Positions 11,015 to 23,026 of a stretch of DNA of 64,000 bases are shown piece after piece. The stretch's first letter is position 1. Every line of letters begins with the position of its first letter. The stretch is from Pyrocephalus nanus. Lineage: Eukaryota > Chordata > Aves > Passeriformes > Tyrannidae. The DNA lies in NCBI GenBank assembly GCA_038380795.1, contig CM076260.1, positions 77,599,843 through 77,663,842 on the forward strand, read 5' to 3'. The notes below the pieces were generated by a model, which was not told where the DNA came from, ran no database searches, and was given only the letters and a program-made list of their open reading frames with translations. The position numbers and the translations under genes are program-made.

Positions 11015-13105
11015 AACAAAAGATAAACCAACCAAAAGGTGAACTTCCTCCTGTAAAATCTCACTCTGCAATACAAGTCTGTGATTTAAAAATGAGGTTT
11101 TAAAGCTCACACATACTTTAGTTGCTTGCCAGTCCTTCCCAGAGTGTCACAGTGGGTAGTTCTGTTCCCTGTGTTAAAGCTACACATCATGAAAATTTGA
11201 CAGGCATGAGAATTGTGCAAAGTCTTTCTTTCCCACCTGTCTTCCCACTCAAGGGTTTTTATCCTGCTGGGTACATTCCTTCAAGCATATGCAGATCTGA
11301 ATCAGTAGCCTGTGGTCTCCCCTTCACTGTATGGTGCTCTGATAGTGTCTCAGATGTTCAGTGTCAGACCTAGCAGGTTCCAGTTGTGTAATCCTTCTTC
11401 AAGAGGCATGTCCATTCGTTCTTTGGAAAGCAGTGTTTATAATGATAACAAAAAGTATTCTTAATATGCAGGTAGTCAGATTAAGATAATATAAATTTAG
11501 ATGCCTGTGGGTGGATGTCTTCATATGAGTGAAGTAGATAATCTTCTACTATGGCCAATGGTGATCTTGCCGGTAGTCAGAAAGATTTATTTTAACTGCT
11601 TTAATTGTTTACATGGTCAATTAAACCACCAGAGCCATAACACGAAATCTATGAACACACGTGCTCCCTATGAAAGAACGTTTAAAATCCATGAATCCTA
11701 CATATGCTCAACCCAAAGTGATTATTCTATATCTAGCATATTCAATGCCTTCTTGGAAATTTTAGGAAAACGTCAGTTGTGACCATCTGTGGATATGTAC
11801 AGACAATTGACTTAAAAAAAATAAAAATACTCAGCCACTGTTGGAGGCAAATTCTGCCCCAAATAAACACCCTCTATTGAGGTTAAAGCCACTCATCATC
11901 ACTATGAGAGGCATTTAAAAGTTATATAGTAGATGAATCTAGGAAGTGAAATTTAAGCCTTCCCAGGTTACCAAAAATAGGGGATTCAGCAGAGACCTTG
12001 GTTTTATGTCTTCTTGCAGTCTTTCTGCTGCCACGTCTCTTTATTTCCAATACCAAAACCTCTTCTTTCTGTGTCACAAATTGTGCCACCTGCCTATTTT
12101 ACCCAAATAACTAAAGAACATTGGAAATTTAACCCAAGGGCCCTTGTGCCTGACCTGTTCCAACCTGGGATTTTCCTTTATTATAATAGCTTGGATGAGA
12201 TCAAAACAACATCTTAACTATATCAGTGAATCAACTAAGAAAACAAAAACAAAACAAAGCAAAAAGGACGAACAAACTAAAAGCCACCTTTCCTAAACAG
12301 GGATATTTTTTAACCTGGATTACATCAATGATAAAATGCACTATGTGGCCCATTACCATTTGCAGTGCAACAGTGATGACTTGTGAAGAGTTGAAATATA
12401 GGCATAGGATATTTTTCACACTAGCTTCCTTGTGTAACCCAGAATATAGAAGTAACCTCTTTTTCCTATTTTTCTCAACTTGTCTAATAGAAGGTTAGAA
12501 GATAAAGAGAATACATATGCCTTCAGGATGATTCTTGTCTTACACCATCACAACTGCTGAAAAGCAATTTTAAAGAAAAAAAATTTGAACTTTTTTAAAA
12601 TTTTTTTTTTAAATAAATAGTACTATGAACAGCAAAAAAACCTAGTTGAATAAAAAGCTGGATATTTTATGAATTCATATTTTCTTGTATAGCAGGTATA
12701 TTCAGTATTATAATTTTTCAGGTGGTTTAAGATTCACAGGTACAAAATTTTTCTTACTTACCTTTGGTAGTACGTTAGCCACTACTGATATGCACGTCAA
12801 AAGGTAAGCAAATTTGCTAAGCATCTCCTGCAAACTGTTTCAAAACACATTGTGCTTGCTCATTATTACTTACTTATATTTCTCATCTCAAATAAAATCA
12901 CAGTAGATTGAAGCTCTGATCCCATTTTATGAACATCTAACTTAGTATTGGGTACATCTCGTGCAGCTTGCTTTGTATAAGTATTGATTCAATTCTTAGT
13001 GTAAGGTTAGTAATATGAAATTAATTACTTTTCCTGTCAGCATTCACTAATCCAATTCTGTTATTGATGCATTTTTGTGACTCTGCCTTATGATGTTTTT
13101 GGTTC
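11015..13105. other. Unique non-coding sequence
   Basis: No gene recognised. Open frames at 11122-11373, 11501-11782, 12014-12217 and 12226-12498 (all plus, up to 93 codons) lack motifs and consistent exon boundaries. At 12756-12810, CTTACCTTT and AAAGGTAAG form an inverted pair, so a GTAAG donor-like word appears on each strand. Confidence 0.5.
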
Positions 13106-13121
13106 TTTTTTTTTTTTTTTT
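13106..13121. repeat. Poly-T run of 16
   Basis: A run of T at 13106-13121 is followed by CTTTTAG. It could act as a polypyrimidine tract for the exon-like segment starting at 13129, or simply be a homopolymer. Confidence 0.75.
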
Positions 13122-13128
13122 CTTTTAG

Positions 13129-13219
13129 AAAGAGAAACACAGCAAGTAAAGCAGGGCTGAGTTTACTGGGTAGAAGAGGAAGGTTTGGGGATAGCTGTGC
13201 AGTCTGCAGCACTGTCCAG
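13129..13219 (+). other. Weak internal exon candidate (splice-like boundaries)
   Basis: A long pyrimidine tract and TTTTAG end at 13128, and CAG|GTGATA marks a donor-like site at 13219/13220. The 91 bases between them are open in one frame (30 codons after one base). The encoded residues match nothing I know. Such acceptor-donor pairs occur often by chance in 64 kb, so this is a candidate for transcript mapping only. Confidence 0.12.
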
Positions 13220-14594
13220 GTGATAAGTAGGGGAGCAGCTGGGACTCTGGGCTGTGTGACTCCCACATGAATGAAGGCTCTTTCCCCTTGCTGTGCTCAT
13301 GCTGCAGCTGTCCCTGTCTGGCAGATTATCTGGCATGTGGATATGTATAAACTGAATCTGATTTCTGTGTGCATTACCCTCTTTCCTTAAAGACTCTGCA
13401 AGGGTAAATTAAATTATTTTCCCATCAAATTTCTTAAAAAATAATTGATTAATGAAAAAAACATATAGTTATTTTAATTGCTCTTATCGGTTACAGAATT
13501 GGCTTAGATACTGAGTTATTTTACATCGGACTTGTAGTTTTAACACCAAACAATTTTGAAAATCCCACCTGAATTCACTGTTTGGATGTTTTCTACTTTG
13601 GCCTCATTGATTTCCACCAATGTTCTTTCCTCCTACTCCATAGCATTCTCTTCATTTTTCCTTTCCTGTTTCATAGTTCTTTTTTTGAATAACCATTTTT
13701 GGGGGTAAGGGAGATGCTTCATCCATCAAGTGTGGAACGGAGTGAGTTTCCAACATAGGAGGTGGGATGCAGGAATCTTCCCTGAGTTGGCTGCAGTGGC
13801 AGAGCAGCCAAGGACCAAAGGACAAGAGGGAAATCTTCTACATACTTCCCAAAGCCTGCAAGCTCAAAGGGAAGTGAAATTTTTCTTGTGTGCCATTTTT
13901 CTTCACCCCTGTGGGGAGCTCAGCAAAAGAGGCAAAGTGTCAGTCCCTGATGGAAAAATGTATTGTGAGCTGTGTGTGAGGAACCACAGGAGATGGATTT
14001 GACTCAAAACCAACTAAAGCAAAGTGTACTTAATCAGTATAAAACCTTATAATACCATCCTTAGATCGACAATTAAAGGAGAATTGAGGATCTATTCAGT
14101 TTGGCTTTGTCCAGCTTTCTCTTTGGCAGATTGCAGGCACCAGCTATAACCATATAAGGGCTTAAAAATAAAAATAGTTCACAAATAGTTTCATTCCAAA
14201 AGCCTTTCTTTTTGAAAATGCAACAAGTAATCAGATCCTTGAAGTATTCCTTTGATAACTAAGCAAATGCATGAATTTATATATGTGTATTCATACAGTT
14301 TTATTATTTAATAGTTGTCCTTCAGTGATAGTATATTCAGAGACAGTTAATAGAAACTCTTTAATATCTTTATCAAGTTGTTTTCTAAGTTTTAGGATCC
14401 TTGCCAATGTGTATATGTTTTACTGATCTTTCTTTAATTGCTCTGGCATTTCCATTACAGCATTTGAAAATTGCCCTTAGTTTACTTGCAGAGTTGCCAG
14501 TGCTTGTATTGTGTTTGCCACCTACAGACAACTGCAGTAATACTTGCTGATAATATCACACATTATTCTTGGCGGTACTTTGGCTCAAAGAGTA
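13220..14594. other. Unique sequence with a slightly GC-richer island
   Basis: The stretch 13690-14000 is less AT-rich than its flanks and is open for 90 codons (13730-14002, plus). The translation has no motif I recognise. It might be an old repeat or a conserved non-coding element. The rest is featureless. Confidence 0.4.
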
Positions 14595-14614
14595 GGGGGA
14601 CAGGGGGAGGGGGG
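14595..14614 (+). repeat. G-run cluster
   Basis: Three G runs of five, five and six bases lie within 20 bases, separated by ACA and A. This resembles a partial or bulged G-quadruplex motif. It falls one run short of the strict four-run definition. Confidence 0.6.
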
Positions 14615-17600
14615 CTGTGTGTCTTTTCTCCAGCTTCAGTGTTCTGTTTTTCTCTGAATAAAATCACTTCACTGAGATACAGTGTCCCTCTCCACCCAAG
14701 AGGCCAGTTTAAAAGCTCATCGCATAGACATTACCACATTTTTTTCCTGTTCTTAATTTGACTTTAGTTTCCATCTATTCACATTTGAGTTTGTATCACT
14801 GTTTCATCAGATGGTGGTGTGTTAAACCATATTTTATCATGATCCAGAGTGGATTTTTGCAAACTTTCTCATGGAATTTATTAATCAAAATCACAGTAAT
14901 TCAGGGGGATAACCAATCTGTGGTATTTAGCTCCAATTTATATTTTAATATTTTTTTAAGTTGAATCATGGAAATATTTTCTGCTATGGAGCCACCTACA
15001 GTTGATAGGTTCCCATTTTCCATCAATTTACATCAGGCATATACAGCAGGCAGAGAGTACTAATTGTCATTGACTAAGTACTTCCTAAAACTTATCAGGG
15101 TCTTTTGGAATACCGGTTCCACCACTCTTTGTATTAACCTCATTTTTCCATCTGTTTTGGTTTTTTTTGGTTGGTTGTGGGGTTTTTTAAATTATTATTT
15201 TTTTCAGCAGCACCTTGGAGTCCTCCCAGTCAAGAAGCATATTTTCTTTCATATGTAACCTTTTCTAAATTTGAGGATGTGAAATCTACTTATCTTTTGA
15301 AATCTGAGACATGGCACATATATTTAGATGGATTTGTGTATTTAAAAGTTATTTTATTGGGGAAAACTGAAATCTAACATTTTGCTATTGGAGGCAAACA
15401 CAATGGAATGAAAATGATCTTGAACACAGCCCTTTTTTTTTATTTCTGTATTGTTCAGGATCCTTGGACACTTAGGCATCTGGACCAATATTATTTCAGC
15501 TGCTTTACAAAATACAGAACAAAAGAACAGTGCATGTACCAAATATGGGAATTAACACTGAAACAAATTATTAGAAAAAGCAATGGGGATATGAGTTTGC
15601 AAAGATGTAACATGACTTGCTTGTGTGCAAACTTTTAACAGGATCATCAGTAAACCTACACCTAAAACCTGAATCTCAATGGTTGGTTGTTCCAAGTGCC
15701 GGCAACACTTGGAACATCCAAATAAGGTACTCAGAAAGAGTAAGAAAAGAATCAACACAACTGAGGCACCAAAGAACTAGTTTGCAAAGATCAAAATCAA
15801 AAGTGTACTTTCTAAGAGGAAGAATAGCAAGCATTTGAGGGATGTAGGTATGAAAAGAACTAATTAGAATACTCCAAATGGATGTGGCTAGATACAATGG
15901 GATAGACAAAAAGGATTTGAATTTGACAGGGAAAGGAAGTTTGTTAGCTATGAGATCTTTAAGCTGTTTAAATGTCCACTTACACAAATAATAGAAGCTT
16001 TATCATAAAAGTTTTAAATGAAAGCAGAGGATGTGAGAGGATATATAGGCAGAGGAGGAATGAGATGATTTTCTGATAATATTACATCTCTGATTAGTAA
16101 ACTCCTAAGTAATCAGAATATGATTTTCCTTATGGGAGCTCATGATCTATGTTTGAAGGTGCTAGAGCAGCCCTGTGGGTTTTGAGGAGTCAGAATAAAG
16201 GAGATATAGAACTAAAGCATTCAATTATGAGAAGAATTTAGGACCCAGTTCTCCCTGCCCTTGAATCAGCACCAGGACACTGCGCAAAAGTAAACTTCAC
16301 AGCCGTTACTTTGATTCACCCAATAAAGCCTGGGTCTTTGTGTTGTTTAAGGAGAGATGCCGGCACTCATTTATCCATATAGATATATTTTTGAGTCTAC
16401 ATACCTGTCTGAATTCAAACTCGAAGAGAACACTTACAGCGGGCAGTTGTAGGTACTTTCAAGGCTGGAGAGAAAATGAGGTTGAGAGAGCTGACTCACT
16501 GGCTAATGACCTCTTGTTCATTACTGAGATTTACAGCATTTTAATCTTATTGAGATTGTTATATTCCATCCTCACTTATTCTGATAAAAGCTAATGGAGA
16601 GTTAGACAGTTATCTGTTTTCTGAGAAAAAAAGGTAAATAATAATTACAGATTATATTACTCCTTAGAAGTAGGCACTTTTTCCTAATATATTTAATATT
16701 GCATCTGAGGAAGTACTCTTGTACTGATTCTCGTTACTTGTTCTTATTGGCAAAGCATGCCTTTCTACATTGTATTAAGCTAGTGAGACAGCTTTTTCAC
16801 AGTAGCAGATTTTTGAGGTTTTTTACGGTCTTTGTATGAAAATTTATTCTGACAACCTCAAGTTTGTTCCATCATTTGCTATCTGTTCTCAAGTTGCTAA
16901 GCAGTTTATTGCATTTTCTACCTAATGTTTAAAATTAGGACTTTTGATTCTTCAAGACTTTGGGTTTTTAATGCTTTTTGATCACTTTTCACACTATCTC
17001 TACACAATGTAATATTAAATATGCAAGGCAAAGTTTTATACTTGACTGTTGTCTTCCTTGAAGTTGTATCTGTACCTCAGCATAGCACCAAATAATACCA
17101 TGAAATGAGCCCTGCTATCCTATATGGGTCTGATTTTAAATTTCTGGAGAATTGGGAACTGATACATGGGAAATACATGCTTTATTTGTAGCTGTATGCC
17201 TTCCCAAGTGAACAAAGAGTATGATATACAGTATTAGCAGGAAAAAGGTAAAAATTATAAGAAATTAAATTAATTATCCAGTTGATATATGTGTTCAGAT
17301 GAGATTCTCTGACTATAAAAAGATAGCGATTCTGATGGGTTTTTTTCTATAGTTGATACATTTTTAATACCTCTTTGCTGTCAGAGTTTAGGATCTTATT
17401 TCTCCAGAACACCATGTAGATGGTGTTTTTCTTTTTTAATAGACACTAATTTTTCATTAAATTTATAGGCATTTCATACCTCTGAGGTCTTTTCTTCCAT
17501 ATCAAATGTGAATTAAATTGGCAAGTGACTCAAAGTCTTGCAAGGGAAGGACAGAAAAAGCACATATACTTAGAGTGTTATACTTAAGCCATTTGCTCCT

Positions 17601-17915
17601 TGCAAATCCAGCTCTGTCCTTAATGTATTTATTCTTTCCATGTGCTAGAAATAGGAGAATACTTAACCACAAGTGATTGTCGTATTTGTTCATTATTGAG
17701 GACAGTGTAAGTATGCTGAGAAACTAAAGAAAGCATCTAAATGATGCAGGTATTATTGTTCCATCACTGCAGATTTGCATGTATTATAATATTTAACTGA
17801 GATGTAGATAGAAAACAAGTACAGGGACCTCAATTTTTATAAAATTATTTTCAATCCAAAACCTGCTGGTTATGCCTAATAAATGTGAAGTCCAGAAATT
17901 AGAAGAATTATGTAA
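14615..17915. other. Unique non-coding sequence
   Basis: Overlapping short open frames on both strands at 15064-15987 (up to 103 codons) show no family match. Opposing frames open over the same bases are typical of AT-rich non-coding DNA. No dispersed repeat, RNA gene or regulatory block was identified. Confidence 0.5.
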
Positions 17916-17957
17916 ACAATGCGATGTATTGATTTGTCTAATCAATTAATGCATTGT
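17916..17957. repeat. Interrupted inverted repeat
   Basis: ACAATGC at 17916-17922 pairs with GCATTGT at 17951-17957, and the inner ATTGATT at 17928-17934 pairs with AATCAAT at 17940-17946. Unpaired bases lie between the two stems. It forms an imperfect hairpin of about 42 bases, shorter than a usual microRNA precursor. Confidence 0.5.
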
Positions 17958-18884
17958 GTCAGTCAGACTTTGGTCTCAGAACTCCATCCATTATGCAGTG
18001 TGGTGCAGCTGCAGTGCAGAGCAAAGATGCAATAAACCAGCTCCTTTAGCTGGAAATTCGAGGGTCCTTACATCCACTGCTCTCTAAGCTCTGCTCCACT
18101 ATATCAAATAGCCCATATTGTCACCTATGTTACTTCAAGATCTTCCGTGCACACATCTCTGCCACAGTGCAGAGGAGGGCTAGTAGTGAGGTCTTCTTTG
18201 AAGTCAAATCTTCCACTGGCTTTCTTCAATCATTCCTAAGATGAAAAAGTGAGGAATTAGGCAAATTTACTTTTTGATTTTAATCAGTGTTGTTTCTCTT
18301 TTGCAGACTTGCTTCCTCAATATAATATCAGTTCTTTCTACCACAGAAATTCTAAACTTGTATAATTAAGGCATAATTTCAGGGATTGGGGTATGATTTT
18401 TCTGGTTAAATCAAAACAAAAATGGAAAATTAAATTCAATATTTGAAATTAAAATAGAATTGAAAGACAGCCTAATGTTTCACATAAAACTTGGCAGCCA
18501 TACACAGAAGAGATGTTGATATCTATTGACATGAAGGCATGTTGGTAAATACCAACGCTATTCCCAGCAGTCACTGAGAAATCCTGTACAGCTTAATCTA
18601 CAATCATCTAGAGACATAAATACCAGTATCTCTGAAAATCTGTTTTCTTCCAGGAGAGTTTATCTAGAAAGGTTTATTTTGGATTACTTTACCTGGGTTT
18701 GAGAAGAGGAATCATAAAGTCCCACCTTAGAAAATCTTTCTGCCCTACTGGTGCCCCACTTCTCATATGGCTGCAGTTTATTACAGTGCAGGGGTGCAGG
18801 ATGCACACTGGCCAAGAATTGGTGAGGGCTGGTAGGGTGTGAGGTTCAACTATAAATCCTCAGAGACTTCAGATCTCAAACTAA
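17958..18884. other. Unique non-coding sequence
   Basis: No gene or repeat recognised. A pyrimidine-rich stretch ending CTCTTTTGCAG near 18305 resembles a splice acceptor, but no convincing donor follows within about 200 bases. Confidence 0.5.
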
Positions 18885-19303
18885 CAATCATAATCATAGA
18901 ATGGCCTGGTTTGTAAGGGATCTTAAAGATCATCTGGTTCCAAGCCCCATGCTGTGGACAGGGACACCTTCCACCAGACCAGGTTGCTCCATCCAGCCTG
19001 GCCATAGAAAATTCCAAGGGTGAAGCATCCACACCTTCTCTGGCAACCTGTTCCAGTGCCTCACCACCCTCACAGTAAAGAATTTCTTCCTCGTGTCTAA
19101 TCTAAACCTACTCTCTTTATATTTGAAGCCATTCCCCCTTGTCCTGTCACTACATGCTCTTGTAAATGGTCTTTCTCCATCTTTCTGTAGGCTCCCTTCA
19201 GGTACTGTAATGCCACAATTAGGTCACCCCAAAGCCTTCTCTTTTCCATGCTGAAAAATCCCAAATCTCTCAGATTTTCATCATAGGAGTGGTGCTCCAA
19301 TGT
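18885..19303 (-). mobile_element. CR1 LINE retrotransposon, 5'-truncated, minus strand
   Basis: Read on the minus strand, this copy starts in the RT C-terminal coding region near 19303, passes through the 3' UTR, and ends with a CATTCTATGATTATGATTGT-like tail at about 18885-18905. It aligns over its whole length with the plus-strand copy at 3485-4287 (for example TTCAGCATGGAAAAGAGAAG and GTAGTGACAG) and keeps the 35 bases missing there. A 67-codon frame (19097-19300) shows CR1 RT features such as the [14 protein letters not shown] stretch. The copy is far too short to be active. Confidence 0.95.
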
Positions 19304-19961
19304 GTCATGCCTATCTCTTTTTTCTTTCCCCTCCTCTCCTTTGGGAATTCAAGCTTTCAGACAGGAGGACATCAAAGATCCTATCAGTCCTGTCTTGTTT
19401 CCTCAGAGGAACTGGTGGACAGATGTTGTTTCTGTGAAACTGATATTTTCATATTTGGCTTCCAGACATAAAAATCAAAACTTGCATTTAATTAAATTTT
19501 TGCTTGGAATTAATGTGGTTGTACTGTAACCTAGAATTTTACTGAGTAATTAAATGTATAGAATGTATAGAAATATAGCATATCATATGCACTTTATCAC
19601 ATATCTTACTTCAGCTGAATGCACGTTTGATCAAAATGAAATACTGCATATTGGAACCAAATTGTTTTGAAATGTTCCCCATTATGTAATCAGAGTTGTG
19701 TTCTGACAAAACGTTTCAAGCCTCATATAACATTTTCTCATGAAAATATCTTCCATCAATTATTTTTTCTCTAACATTCTCTGGCTACTAAGCATTGTTT
19801 CTTGTAGAAAGAATATGATATTTGTTTCACGTAATTCATACTGATTTCAAGGGGATACAATACCGAGAGATATCTTCAATTAATGTGTGGCACCTCCACT
19901 GTGATATGGATAATGTAACGTTGCCTCTTTCAGTGTGATACCTTGCAATAATTGTACCCGC
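19304..19961. other. Unique non-coding sequence
   Basis: Two overlapping plus-strand frames (19289-19529) begin at or inside the CR1 copy edge and have no family resemblance. The remaining sequence is AT-rich and featureless. Confidence 0.5.
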
Positions 19962-19981
19962 AAAAAAAAAAAAAAAAAAAA
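19962..19981 (+). repeat. Poly-A run of 20
   Basis: An uninterrupted A run lies between CCCGC and GCAAGG. It could be the tail of a retroposed sequence lying just upstream. The preceding bases resemble no gene or element I know, and no upstream AATAAA is seen within about 40 bases. Confidence 0.8.
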
Positions 19982-20918
19982 GCAAGGCAGGAGCTCTTTA
20001 GCTAATACAGGAGGAACATCATGGTAGAAAATTCTCTGAAAAGTAGTGCCATTTTTATCTTTTTCACCAAATCCAAGCCTCAGGCCACCAACCATATTTC
20101 TCATCTGGGGCTTTTTCTTGTGATGAGGTTTTAATGAAAACGAGAGGTGCGGGGCTTGTCTGTGATAAAATTTCAGCTTTGAATATCAGTTTTTTAGGCT
20201 CATGCACGTAATTTTGTATGCACAGGAAGAATCTTTATTGGCTGTATTTTACATAGATATAAGTTGAAATGCTGAAGAGGAATGGGAAAAGAAAGAAGGG
20301 TAGGGTTACCCGACAGCATCTAGCAAAGGTTAGTGGACTTTTTCACCAAGAACTGTTGTTCATGAAGCAGAGTCCTGGCCCTGATTCCATGGAGCAAACC
20401 AGGCACAGCAAACCACTTTTATAGCTGGCAAGTGTAATGGCAAGTCATAACTACTTCTAGACAGGCTGGGAAAATGGCAGCATCACATACATGTGACCTT
20501 GGCTACAATAAAGTTTACTTGTGGTCTGGATCAGGTCAGAGTACTCCAAGTAATTCTGTGTAGAGAGGATTCAGGGCTTCTTTCCTCAACTGCCAGTTTT
20601 GATACCAAGCCATTATAGTGGAAAAATAATTTGCAGCTTTAATTTTCAGAAAGAGGCACCCTTTTAAAGAAACCTCAGCATTTATAAAAAGGCAGTCTCA
20701 GGGGCTATCGATTATTCACCTAAAAGAAGAGATTGCTTTTTCTCAACTGGTTCTCTTCACTGCCTCATAATTTAGTGTCAGTATTTGCAACTTTTTTTTT
20801 GTATTTCTGTCATCACTGCCATCTAAAGATCCTGAAAAGCATCCCAGGCCCTCAGTTGCATTTCTTCCTTTTTTCTATGAATTCTTTTACAGATAAACCT
20901 GTATACACAAAATTGCTT
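19982..20918. other. Unique non-coding sequence
   Basis: No gene recognised. The minus-strand frame over 19880-20104 runs through the poly-A tract as a phenylalanine run and is an artefact of it. Confidence 0.5.
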
Positions 20919-20989
20919 TGTGACTGATATCCTGTCCTAATGTTGTGTGCTTGATTTTTGTGACAGGTATCCTGTGCTAATGTTGTGCA
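20919..20989. repeat. Tandem duplication with a 40-bp unit
   Basis: TGTGACTGATATCCTGTCC at 20919 is repeated, with changes, as TGTGACAGGTATCCTGTGC at 20959. TAATGTTGTG follows in both. The offset is exactly 40 bases and about 1.8 copies are present. Confidence 0.8.
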
Positions 20990-21050
20990 TTGAGACAGGA
21001 TGGTAGAGCTTATCGCTCATCTCTCCAGAGTGCAGCCAAAGGCATCTTTA

Positions 21051-21251
21051 ATTTTTTTGGTATTTATGTCATTTTAGTTTGGTTTAGATTTGTTTTTGGT
21101 TTTTGGTTTTTGTTTGTTTGTTTGGTGTGGGGGCTTTTTTGTGTTTTGGGTTGGGTTGGGTTGGGTTGGGTTGGGTCGGGTTTTTTGTGTGTGTGTGGGT
21201 TCAGTTGGTTTGGTTTGTGTGTTTTGGGAGTTTTTGTGTGTTTTTTTTGTT
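21051..21251 (+). repeat. T/G-rich block containing a (GGGTT)n array
   Basis: About 200 bases are nearly pure T and G on the plus strand. At 21148-21180, seven GGG runs are spaced by two bases (six TT and, near the end, TC), giving a perfect G-quadruplex motif. Short TTTG and GT repeats flank it. Open frames across this block are low-complexity F/V/G/W-rich artefacts. TTGGG is not the vertebrate telomere unit TTAGGG. Confidence 0.9.
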
Positions 21252-22689
21252 TACTGTCATTGTCAACCCTGAGTGGAAATTGTTCAATATCTCCAATGGT
21301 TAAAAACCCTCAAAAAGATTTACAGCTTTAAATGAAGTGTAACCGCTTTTCTTATGGCTGTGAATTAACTGAGTTCGAAGCTACTGAGGTTTCAAAATAT
21401 TTCTAAAGTATGAGATGATAAGACTTCAAGCATCATAAGACATTTCTCATTTCTCTAAATGGTGACATTTTACAAATTGTTAGATTCATCTTCGTTTACT
21501 AGCAGAGGATAAAGTCCAAGCTGCTTTAGTTTAACTCTTCAGTTTTATAGCTCTTTCATATGGCTGAAATTCTGGAGATTAAGGAAAAGGTTCTGAGAAA
21601 GGAAAGGTTTCGGATGTTCTTTTCAATAGATGTTTAATCAGTTGTCTCACAGGGAAAATAGTCTGACATAAGTAGAAGTAATGTCTAGGAATCTTTGTGC
21701 TTTTATCTAACCTCTGTATGTTTTCCTATGAATTAATACAAATTAAGCCATGGGGTTTTTTACAAGCTGCAGTATTGTACATGGAAAACAGGATGAAGGC
21801 TGCAGCTTATGGTCCTTCTTGCACTTAGCAAGAAAAACAGCTACAGGGAAACCTCTATTAGGAAATGTTAGATACAATATTATATTCATTCCTGCACTTT
21901 ATCCTAGGCTGTTGTAGAGCACCATTGTGTGCTGTAAACAGTTGATGTGTTCCACCCCAGAAACACACTTCATTTCACTGATCAAAAATTCATCAAGATA
22001 GCAGAGACCATGTCAGGATGAGAGCACATGACTGCACTGGCATCTGCACTGTGCATGGAGAATGTTCCCCCATATGCTCACATGCTGGTGAAGTGGCTGC
22101 ATATACAAACAATGTCAGATAAAATTTAACCAAATATGAACTCCTTTTCCCATTGTAATTACAAAACTTTGTGACTCTGTGACTTCATGGGAACTAAAAT
22201 CCTATATTTGTTCTCCTGCATCGCTATATTATTTGTAAACAGAATAGTAACTTTAATGGATGGTGTAGCTGGTTTTTTTTGCTTTCAACTCCAGCGCATT
22301 TCATGCATTTTTTAATCTTAAAAGAGCACATCACTGCCCAGATTCACAGTAGGCAGTTGATGCTTCTTCACTCTGAAGGAGTTATTACTCTTTTAACTGA
22401 GAATATAAATCTGGTGAAATGCATATTGAGTGACTCAAGTGAAATGTAATGCACAAAACTGGTAGCAACATATTAAATCAAGTCACATTTTCCATCTGTC
22501 TTGAGATGTATGATGGAGAGCAGATTTAGACATATTTTGATCTTTTTATGGTTATAGACAAATACTACTGTAACTCCCTTTGGATGGTTTTTATAACATG
22601 ATTTTTATAGCATATGCTTTTGCCCTTTTAGGGGAGGAGGAACAACTTTGTTGCTATGTTCATGGGTGGAAGTCCTTAGCTAATAGTCT
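21252..22689. other. Unique non-coding sequence
   Basis: AT-rich, with no gene, repeat or RNA recognised. Confidence 0.55.
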
Positions 22690-22771
22690 GCAGTGGTAGT
22701 GCTGGGACAACAGCTGGATTTGGTGATCTTAAAGGTCTCTTCCAACCTTGATGATTCTATGATTCTGTGTT
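22690..22771 (+). mobile_element. CR1 3'-end fragment, plus strand
   Basis: The stretch carries a CR1 tail: GTAGTGCTGGGACAACAGCTGG, then GGTGATCTTAAAGGTCTCTTC, then CCAACCTTGATGATTCTATG, with a final ATTCTGTG. Only about 80 bases of the 3' UTR are present. Its subtype, with the GGTGATCTTAAAGGTCT phrase, differs from the two longer copies. Confidence 0.85.
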
Positions 22772-22937
22772 TCCAAGTCATGCTCCTTTGTCTCCAGCAT
22801 GACTCCACTCCCAGGATGAGTCCACCTTGTCCTCCTCACAGGTTGTCTCTGCTGCTGCTCTGTTATGTCGTTCATCCTCCTTGAACACAGAAAGCCAGAA
22901 CTACACAAGATATTCCAGACCATTTCAGCAAAAACTG
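22772..22937. other. Spacer between two tail-to-tail CR1 ends
   Basis: About 165 bases, less AT-rich than the surroundings. Frames are open on both strands (22693-22884 plus, 22729-22923 minus). TTCCAGACCATTTCAGCA near 22912 faintly recalls avian repeat sequence, but I cannot assign it. Confidence 0.4.
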
Positions 22938-23026
22938 TAGAATCATAGAATATTTTGGGTTAGAAAACACCTTTAAGATTAAGTCTAACCATAAACCTAA
23001 CACTGCCAAGCCCACCACTAAACTAG
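22938..23026 (-). mobile_element. CR1 3'-end fragment, minus strand
   Basis: On the plus strand it begins TAGAATCATAGAATATTTTG and continues with ACACCTTTAAGATTAAGTCT and ACCTAACACTGCCAAGCCCA. This is the reverse complement of a CR1 3' end. Its tail faces the plus-strand tail at 22771, so the two copies point towards each other. Only about 90 bases are retained. Confidence 0.85.

Noticed and set aside
19880..20104. Poly-A at 19962-19981 as the tail of a processed pseudogene
   Set aside because: No polyadenylation signal close upstream, no recognisable coding sequence before it, and no obvious target-site duplication.
20990..21331. A 113-codon Phe/Val/Gly/Trp-rich frame that looks like a membrane protein
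   Set aside because: It is produced by the T/G-rich tract. Two other frames of the same strand are also open, as expected for low-complexity DNA.
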